A DNA stretch of 15,641 nucleotides from Proteobacteria bacterium UBA1847. GTDB taxonomy: Bacteria; Pseudomonadota; Gammaproteobacteria; Steroidobacterales; Woeseiaceae. The notes beneath the pieces were generated by a model. The model did not search any database, was not told the DNA's origin, and worked only from the letters and a program-made list of their open reading frames with translations. This document shows positions 8,114-13,325 of the stretch, piece by piece (position 1 is the first letter of the stretch; every line of letters starts with the position of its first letter). The position numbers and the translations under genes were made by a program. Where the stretch lies: the NCBI GenBank assembly GCA_002338605.1, contig DDIP01000244.1, positions 1 through 15,641 of the forward strand, in the 5' to 3' direction.

Positions 8114-8815
8114 CTAGCGCTCCACGATAAGGCGATAGCCGGCGCCACGCACGGTGACCAGCCACTCGGGTGTCTTGTTGTCGGTCTCGATCTTGCGCCG
8201 GAGTTTTGCGATATGAATGTCGACGGTGCGGGTCTCGATATCGAGGTTTCTCGCGTAGCCCCACACTTTGGATAACAACTCTTCACGCGACACCGCACGG
8301 TCGCTGTTTTGGGCGAGGTAGCTCAATACCCCGATCTCTCGCTTGGTGAACGCGATCTCTTCGCCATCCTTCCGGGCGCTGAGGTTTTCGGTATCGATAT
8401 CGAGGCCACCGACGTGGAGACTCCGCGCCATTTCCTGGCCGGCCTGTGAGCGTCTGAGCACCGCCTCGATTCGCAACACCAGTTCCTGGATCGAGAAGGG
8501 TTTGGGCACATAATCATCGGCGCCCAGTTTCAGGCCTTTCACGATCTCATCGTCCGAGGTCTTGGCGGTCAGCATGATGATCGGCTGGTTGCGGTCTTCG
8601 GCGCGTATCCGGTTACAGATCTCGTAGCCATCCATGCCGGGCAGCATGATGTCCAGCAGGATGAGATCGAACTTACCGGTCAGCGCCTTCTTCAGACCAT
8701 CGGGACCCGTTGCCGCACTGTCGACGTCGTAGCCATGAAACACGAGCACGTCGATAAGGCCGGTGCGAATGGCCTCCTCGTCTTCCACCAACAGTATGCA
8801 GAGCTTCCTGATCAT
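8114..8815 (-). CDS. OmpR/PhoB-family response regulator
   Basis: The 233-residue protein has a receiver domain (about 1-120) with the acidic pair E11-D12, phospho-acceptor D55 in LLDIMLPG, T83 and K105 in PKPFS, all in place. A winged-helix DNA-binding domain follows (about 130-230), with the typical LSYLAQNSDRAVSREELLSK and ending VTVRGAGYRLI. It is expected to be phosphorylated by the kinase encoded 3 bases downstream and then bind paired direct repeats in DNA. The ATG at 8815 gives the normal family N-terminus but has no clear ribosome-binding site. The gene is divergent from pspA across 166 bp that contain a matching 11-bp direct repeat, so control of the pspA operon and of itself is likely. 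This is inferred. Confidence 0.95.
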   Translation of the reverse strand: MIRKLCILLVEDEEAIRTGLIDVLVFHGYDVDSAATGPDGLKKALTGKFDLILLDIMLPGMDGYEICNRIRAEDRNQPIIMLTAKTSDDEIVKGLKLGADDYVPKPFSIQELVLRIEAVLRRSQAGQEMARSLHVGGLDIDTENLSARKDGEEIAFTKREIGVLSYLAQNSDRAVSREELLSKVWGYARNLDIETRTVDIHIAKLRRKIETDNKTPEWLVTVRGAGYRLIVER

Positions 8816-8861
8816 AGGGTGCTTAGGCTAGCACTCCGGGGCCCAAGGGTGCGTGATCGAA

Positions 8862-8877
8862 TGTAACGTTTTTGTAA
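8862..8877 (+). promoter_or_regulatory. Candidate OmpR/PhoB-type operator: TGTAA direct repeat, 11-bp phasing
   Basis: TGTAA at 8862-8866 and again at 8873-8877 are separated by 6 bases, giving 11-bp phasing, one DNA turn. Tandem 5-6 base half-sites with this phasing (for example TGTCA in Pho boxes) are the usual targets of OmpR/PhoB-family regulators. The site lies in an AT-rich patch between the divergent regulator gene (start 8815) and pspA (start 8982), 105 bp before the pspA ATG. Binding by the adjacent regulator is inferred. Confidence 0.45.
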
Positions 8878-8967
8878 ATTCAGCCCGGCTGATTTTACGA
8901 ACGCGTGTCTTATTTGTGCCGTGGCCTGCTCTTAAGATTCCTGCATCAACAAATCGATTCAGGACGG

Positions 8968-8973
8968 AAGGAG
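8968..8973 (+). promoter_or_regulatory. Ribosome-binding site that fixes the pspA start
   Basis: AAGGAG sits 8 bases before the ATG at 8982. The frame is open upstream to about 8853, which would allow a longer protein, but this site and the PspA-like N-terminus (MALINRISRLF) show that translation starts at 8982. Confidence 0.85.
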
Positions 8974-8981
8974 ACACAATC

Positions 8982-9536
8982 ATGGCACTGATCAATCGCA
9001 TATCGCGACTATTTAAGGCCGACTTCAACGCGGTACTGGACCAGATCGAGGAACCGGAGACGCTTCTCAAACAGGCCATCCGCGACATGGAAGACGACCT
9101 CGCCAGCGCGGAGCAGCGTATCAAGCTGTGCGCGCATGACCAGGAGGCACTCACACAGCGCAGGGGCGAACTGGAAAACGCCGTTGAAGAGTTCGAGTCG
9201 CAACTGGATCTTTGCTTTAAATCCGGCAAGGAGGACCTCGCACGAGGCATTATTCGCAAGAAGCTCGAAACCGGGCGCCTGCTGAAGCGACTGGACGCGA
9301 AGCACGCCGCCAATGCGAAAACCCTGACCGAGCAGCGGGCGACGCTCGAGCAAAACAGCGCGACGCTGGAAAGCCTTCGGCAAAAGGCCGAACTGTTCGC
9401 ACAACGCACCCCGACACACACCGACAGCAACTCCGAGTTCGATGACATCGCCTGGATGGCGAGGGAGATGAACGTCGGTGACGACGAAGTCGAGATCGCG
9501 TACCTGCGCGAGCAGAGCCTGAGGAGCGCATCATGA
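8982..9536 (+). CDS. pspA: PspA/IM30-family membrane-stress protein
   Basis: This 184-residue protein matches phage-shock protein A, a peripheral inner-membrane protein that assembles on stressed membranes to limit proton leakage. It starts with the amphipathic membrane-binding helix (MALINRISRLFKADFNAVL), followed by the family pattern DQIEEPETLLKQAIRDMEDD. A long coiled coil (about 25-145) then includes the conserved KEDLARGIIRKK. At 184 residues it is shorter than E. coli PspA (222), ending with a distinct acidic tail after about residue 148. It is the first gene of a three-gene operon: its TGA overlaps the next ATG by four bases (ATGA). pspF, pspB and pspC are absent here; a two-component pair is divergent instead, which suggests different control. 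Confidence 0.9.
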   Translation: MALINRISRLFKADFNAVLDQIEEPETLLKQAIRDMEDDLASAEQRIKLCAHDQEALTQRRGELENAVEEFESQLDLCFKSGKEDLARGIIRKKLETGRLLKRLDAKHAANAKTLTEQRATLEQNSATLESLRQKAELFAQRTPTHTDSNSEFDDIAWMAREMNVGDDEVEIAYLREQSLRSAS

Positions 9537-10099
9537 AGCGGCCCTCATTTTTGCATGGCGTCATCGTCGCCGCGGTTCTCGGCTTTTTTGCCAGCGCGGT
9601 TGTTGCGACGCTAACGCCTTTCGTCGGATTGGGTGCGGTGATTCGTCTCGTCATCCCGTTACTGGCTCTCGCCTACCTGCTGTACCTGTTCAGCCGCAGC
9701 AGGGAACGGCTTGGGCGCGTAACCACGCTGACCCTCTGGGGTGCATTGGCAGTCGTCACGTGGTGGATCGCACCACCACTGCCGCTCTACCTGCTGATTC
9801 ACGTGGGCGCGATCTGGCTGGTGCGTTCCCTGTACTTCTACTCGGGCGTCATGCCGGCGCTGATGGATCTCGGCATCAGCGCCTTGAGCGTCTCGGCAAC
9901 GGTCTGGGCGATCAGCCGCTCGGGCAGCGTGTTTCTCACCACCTGGTGTTTCTTCCTGGTGCAGGCGCTGTTCGTGGCAATCCCGATCACCATCCGCAGC
10001 CGACGTGCCGATAGCACGAGCGCCGCGTCCGACAACGACACCTTCAACAATGCAAAACGCAATGCCGACAAAGCACTGCGTCAACTGTTCACGCAATAA
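9533..10099 (+). CDS. Six-helix membrane protein of the PspA operon, unknown family
   Basis: I do not recognise a named family for this 188-residue protein. Six hydrophobic segments can be seen at about 9-28, 34-53, 64-82, 84-103, 108-127 and 132-153, so it spans the inner membrane with both ends probably cytoplasmic. A hydrophilic C-terminal tail (about 155-188) ends in an amphipathic, basic stretch (FNNAKRNADKALRQLFTQ). Aromatic residues are concentrated at helix ends (VVTWWIAPP, SLYFYSG). Translation is coupled to pspA by a 4-base overlap, and the vWA gene follows after 12 bases. It is therefore placed to be the membrane anchor or partner linking cytoplasmic PspA and the extracytoplasmic vWA protein; that role is inferred from position and topology only. 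Confidence 0.8.
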   Translation: MKRPSFLHGVIVAAVLGFFASAVVATLTPFVGLGAVIRLVIPLLALAYLLYLFSRSRERLGRVTTLTLWGALAVVTWWIAPPLPLYLLIHVGAIWLVRSLYFYSGVMPALMDLGISALSVSATVWAISRSGSVFLTTWCFFLVQALFVAIPITIRSRRADSTSAASDNDTFNNAKRNADKALRQLFTQ

Positions 10100-10111
10100 G
10101 AGGACACGATC

Positions 10112-11293
10112 ATGAAAAACAAACTACTGGGCATCGCCCTTTTCGGACTCACGCTCGCATTGATTGTGTATTACCCGCAATTGATGGCGAAGAATATTCC
10201 AATCGACGCACAGACGACGCACGTTAACGAAGAGTCGAAGATCGACGTTGTCTTTGTACTCGATACAACCGGCAGCATGAGCGGCCTGATCCAGACTGCG
10301 AAGGAAAAGATCTGGTCGATCGCAACGACGATGGCATCAGCGCAGCAGCAACCCGAGATTCGCATCGGCCTGGTTGCCTACCGCGACCGCGGTGATGCGT
10401 ACGTCACGAAAGTGGTCGACCTGTCGTCCGATCTCGATTCGGTCTACGCGACACTGATGGATTTTGAGGCAGGCGGCGGCGGAGACACACCGGAAAGCGT
10501 CAACAAGGCACTGTACGACGCCGTGCACTCGATGTCGTGGAGTGAGCAGGACAAGGCCTACCAGGCGATTTTCCTGGTCGGCGATGCACCGCCACACATG
10601 GACTACAACGAAGTTCGTTATCCCGAAATTGTCGCGACGGCCTTAAACAAGGGCATTGTCATCAACACGATCCAGTGCGGCGAGCTGCCGACAACAGTCG
10701 AATCGTGGACACAGATCGCGAGCCTGAGTAACGGCGAGTTCTTCCAGGTTGAGCAGGCAGGCGGCGCCGTTGCACTCAATACGCCGTTTGACGACGAGAT
10801 CGCAAAACTGTCGGCAGAGCTCGATGGCACGCGCCTCTACTACGGCACCGAGGAAGAGAAAGAAAAGATGCAGCGAAAAGTGGCTGCAACCGACAAGATC
10901 CACTCGGGACTGTCAGTCGCCGCACGTGCACGCCGCGCCGAGTTCAACGCTTCGGCAGGTGGCAGGACGAACCTGCTGGGCGAAAACGAACTGGTCGCCG
11001 CGCTTGCGGACGGTAAGGTCGCCCTCGATGAACTTGACGAAGATGCATTGCCGGAACCACTCAAAGCGATGGCACCTGCTGCACAGGAAGTCTTTGTCGC
11101 TGAGCTGTCGGAAAAGCGCGAAGACCTGCAACGCCAGATTCGTGCGCTGTCCGAAGATCGCAGCAGCTATCTCGCCAAGAAGGTTGACGAAGCCGGCGGC
11201 ATGAAGTCGTCGCTGGACCAGAAACTCTACGACGCGGTGAAGGACCAGGCGAGCAAGGCCGGATTGGAGTACGAGGACGGACCGGCGTACTAA
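10112..11293 (+). CDS. Membrane-anchored von Willebrand factor A (vWA) domain protein
   Basis: The 393-residue product has an N-terminal hydrophobic helix (about 5-24) acting as signal anchor or signal peptide, then a vWA domain (about 44-215) that should lie outside the inner membrane. The metal-ion-dependent adhesion site is intact: DTTGSMSG (D51, T53, S55), T126 in GGGGDTPES and D158 in LVGDAPPH. Such domains bind partners through a divalent metal. The C-terminal 170 residues are charged and helical (EEEKEKMQRKVAATDK; later ELSEKREDLQRQIRALSEDR) and look like a coiled-coil or interaction region. A GAGGA ribosome-binding site precedes the ATG and the gap to the previous gene is 12 bases, so it is the third gene of the pspA operon. 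Whether it senses or assembles envelope components is unknown. Confidence 0.88.
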   Translation: MKNKLLGIALFGLTLALIVYYPQLMAKNIPIDAQTTHVNEESKIDVVFVLDTTGSMSGLIQTAKEKIWSIATTMASAQQQPEIRIGLVAYRDRGDAYVTKVVDLSSDLDSVYATLMDFEAGGGGDTPESVNKALYDAVHSMSWSEQDKAYQAIFLVGDAPPHMDYNEVRYPEIVATALNKGIVINTIQCGELPTTVESWTQIASLSNGEFFQVEQAGGAVALNTPFDDEIAKLSAELDGTRLYYGTEEEKEKMQRKVAATDKIHSGLSVAARARRAEFNASAGGRTNLLGENELVAALADGKVALDELDEDALPEPLKAMAPAAQEVFVAELSEKREDLQRQIRALSEDRSSYLAKKVDEAGGMKSSLDQKLYDAVKDQASKAGLEYEDGPAY

Positions 11294-11322
11294 AACCGGT
11301 CAGATTTATTGTCCCGTACGAA

Positions 11323-11357
11323 AAGGTGTCAGAGCTAGAAAATAGTTCTGACACCTT
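11323..11357. repeat. Perfect 11-bp hairpin after the pspA operon (REP-like or terminator)
   Basis: AAGGTGTCAGA (11323-11333) and its exact complement TCTGACACCTT (11347-11357) flank a 13-base centre in which CTA and TAG can also pair around GAAAA. The result is about 14 base pairs plus a G-T pair. It lies 30 bp after the vWA stop codon. The plus-strand side lacks a T run, while AAAA on the left would give four Ts for minus-strand transcripts. GTGTCAGA/TCTGACAC hairpins of this kind recur between genes in many proteobacteria as I recall, so a dispersed REP-type element that also ends transcription is plausible. Confidence 0.55.
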
Positions 11358-11480
11358 CCGCGTTCGATTCGGACAACCGACGGGCGCAAGGCGGCCCGAG
11401 TTCGTCACGCCATCAATACGCCGGCCGTCAAAGGACAGGAAATACTGGCAAATTGCCTGGAGTCCTGCTCTCATAAGGCC

Positions 11481-13220
11481 ATGAATATAATCAAAACCCT
11501 GCTCGTCCTCGCGTTGCTGACAGCCTGCACCCAGGCTCCGGATGAAACCACCAGCGACTCCGCCACCCTCATCCTCACCAACGCCCGCGTCTACACCCTC
11601 ACCTGGGATGAACCGGGTCTGGACGGCGCCGTCATGCCGAACGCCCCGCACGACGAATCCGGCTGGCACCCGGATGCCGAGGCGATCGCCATCAAGGGTG
11701 GCGACATCCTCTTCGTTGGCAGCACCGAAGACGCAATGAAGTTCAAGGGTGACTCCAGCCGCGTCATCGACCTCGCCGGCGCCACCGTGCTCCCGGGCCT
11801 GGTCGATTCGCACACGCACGTCTTTGGTCTCGGCGCATTGCTGGACCAGGTTAACCTGGTTGACGTCGCCACGGAGGAAGAAGCCGTGGCACTGATCATC
11901 GAGCGTGCGAAGTCCGTGCCAAAGGGCGAATGGATTGTTGGCCGCGGCTGGGATGAAGGTGCCTGGGCCAACGCGTATCCGGACAAGGTGTTGCTGACGG
12001 CGGCGGTTCCCGACCATCCCGTCTTCATGGACAGCCTGCACGGTTTCGGCGGCTGGGCCAACCAGGCGGCGCTGGATGCCGCAGGGATTACCGCGGAATC
12101 CGAAGTGCCAGTGGGTGGTGAGATGCGCCTCGGAAGCGATGGCGAACCGAGCGGTCTCTTCCTGAACCAGGGCGTCAACATGCTTCGAGCTGCAGTTCCC
12201 GCGCCGTCGCGAGAGACGCTCGCGAAGCAACTCCTGTTGGGCCTGGATCAAATGGCGGCAGACGGATACACGACGGTGCATGACGCCGGACTCGATACAA
12301 CAGCCATGAGCATTCTCGAGGAGCTCGAAGCCGCGGATAAACTGAAAGTTCGCGTGTACGCGATGCTGTCACTGCGTGATGAGGACCTGATTCGAAAGTG
12401 GATCGAAAAGGGACCGGATAAAGACACGGACAGCATGCTCACAACTCGCACCGTCAAGGCCTATTACGATGGTGCGCTGGGATCTCGCGGTGCGCGCCTT
12501 TTATACGATTACTCGGATAGGCCCGGTCATCGCGGCATCAGCGGCGATGGTTACGGCTTCAACCAGGCGCTGAATGCCGACGCGATGAAAGCGGGTTTCC
12601 AGATTGCGATCCATGCGATCGGCGACGCGGGCAATCGCGAAGCAATCGACATTCTCGAAAGTGTGTTCAAAGACGATCCATCAACCGCGAACAACCGGCA
12701 CCGCATCGAGCACGCGCAGGTGATCAGCCCCGAGGATATTCCACGCCTGGCTGAGCTCGGCATCATCGCATCGATGGAACCGCCGCACGCGATGGAGGAC
12801 AAGACCTGGGCGGAACAGCGCCTGGGAGCTGAACGGGTAAAGAATGCTTATGCCTGGCGAACGTTGCGAGAAGCGGGCGCGCGGCTGACGTTCAACTCCG
12901 ACAACCCGGGCTCGGATCACAGCATTTTCTATGGCCTGCATTCTGCGATCACGCGGCAGGATAAAAACCTGCAACCCGAAGGCGGTTGGTACGCCGAGCA
13001 GCGAATGACCGCTGATGAAGCCGTGCGCGGCTATACGCAGTGGTCTGCCTACGCGAGTTTTCGTGAAGATGAGAGCGGAGTGATTGCAGCGGGTCGGTGG
13101 GCGGACCTTACGGTGATGAATATCGATCCGTTTGTTGTAGCCGATGAAAAGCCTGGGAATATTTTGAACGGTCACATTTTGATGACCATCGTGAATGGCG
13201 AAGTGGTTTACGAGCGGTAG
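11481..13220 (+). CDS. Amidohydrolase lipoprotein, YtcJ-like (COG1574 type)
   Basis: This 579-residue metal-dependent hydrolase begins with a lipoprotein signal peptide: MNIIKTLLVLALLTAC, lipobox LTAC with Cys16, so the mature protein is lipid-anchored in the periplasm or outer membrane. The amidohydrolase pattern is complete: the first metal pair DSHTHVFG (about 110-117), the bridging-lysine segment VKAYYDGALGSRGA, IAIHAIGDAGN, RIEHAQ and the catalytic aspartate in FNSDNPGSDHS. The composite beta-sandwich halves are at both ends (LILTNARVYTL; GRWADLTVMNIDPF). YtcJ-type enzymes hydrolyse amide or ester bonds of small molecules; the substrate is not predictable. It has its own 187-bp upstream gap containing the hairpin at 11323, so it is probably transcribed separately from the pspA operon. 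AAGG lies only 2 bases before the ATG, an unusually short spacing. Confidence 0.9.
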   Translation: MNIIKTLLVLALLTACTQAPDETTSDSATLILTNARVYTLTWDEPGLDGAVMPNAPHDESGWHPDAEAIAIKGGDILFVGSTEDAMKFKGDSSRVIDLAGATVLPGLVDSHTHVFGLGALLDQVNLVDVATEEEAVALIIERAKSVPKGEWIVGRGWDEGAWANAYPDKVLLTAAVPDHPVFMDSLHGFGGWANQAALDAAGITAESEVPVGGEMRLGSDGEPSGLFLNQGVNMLRAAVPAPSRETLAKQLLLGLDQMAADGYTTVHDAGLDTTAMSILEELEAADKLKVRVYAMLSLRDEDLIRKWIEKGPDKDTDSMLTTRTVKAYYDGALGSRGARLLYDYSDRPGHRGISGDGYGFNQALNADAMKAGFQIAIHAIGDAGNREAIDILESVFKDDPSTANNRHRIEHAQVISPEDIPRLAELGIIASMEPPHAMEDKTWAEQRLGAERVKNAYAWRTLREAGARLTFNSDNPGSDHSIFYGLHSAITRQDKNLQPEGGWYAEQRMTADEAVRGYTQWSAYASFREDESGVIAAGRWADLTVMNIDPFVVADEKPGNILNGHILMTIVNGEVVYER

Positions 13221-13325
13221 TTCCTGTCCCCTGAACAGGCACTGCCCTGACCAAACGAGCGCTGACCCCGGGTCATCACGACCCCGAGGCCAGCACTCAC
13301 AGCACACTCTGTTCGTTGCATTGCC
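13221..13325. other. Convergent intergenic gap
   Basis: These 105 bases separate the convergent amidohydrolase and Ig-like protein genes. They contain weak inverted repeats only: CCTGT/ACAGG near 13223-13239 and GGGTC/GACCC near 13270-13284. Neither has a T run, and I cannot call a definite terminator. Confidence 0.3.

Noticed and set aside
8819..8834. Inverted repeat GTGCT-N6-AGCAC just upstream of the response regulator ATG
   Set aside because: Only five base pairs; in GC-rich DNA this is easily found by chance and it lacks support as an operator or leader hairpin.
8881..8950. Possible sigma-54 (-24/-12) promoter upstream of pspA, as in enterobacterial psp
   Set aside because: No GG and GC pair with the required 10-base spacing and surrounding consensus was found, and no pspF gene is present in the window.
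8853..8981. Longer pspA reading frame starting near 8853
   Set aside because: The extra 43 codons cover the divergent promoter region and do not resemble PspA. A strong AAGGAG and the family N-terminus support the start at 8982.
8828..9448. Reverse-strand open frame (206 codons) opposite pspA
   Set aside because: The translation is Ser/Arg/Cys-rich with no motif, a typical antisense shadow of a coiled-coil gene.
11061..12281. Long reverse-strand open frame (406 codons) spanning the vWA end and the amidohydrolase start
   Set aside because: It crosses two well-supported plus-strand genes and the hairpin between them, and its translation has no recognisable motif.
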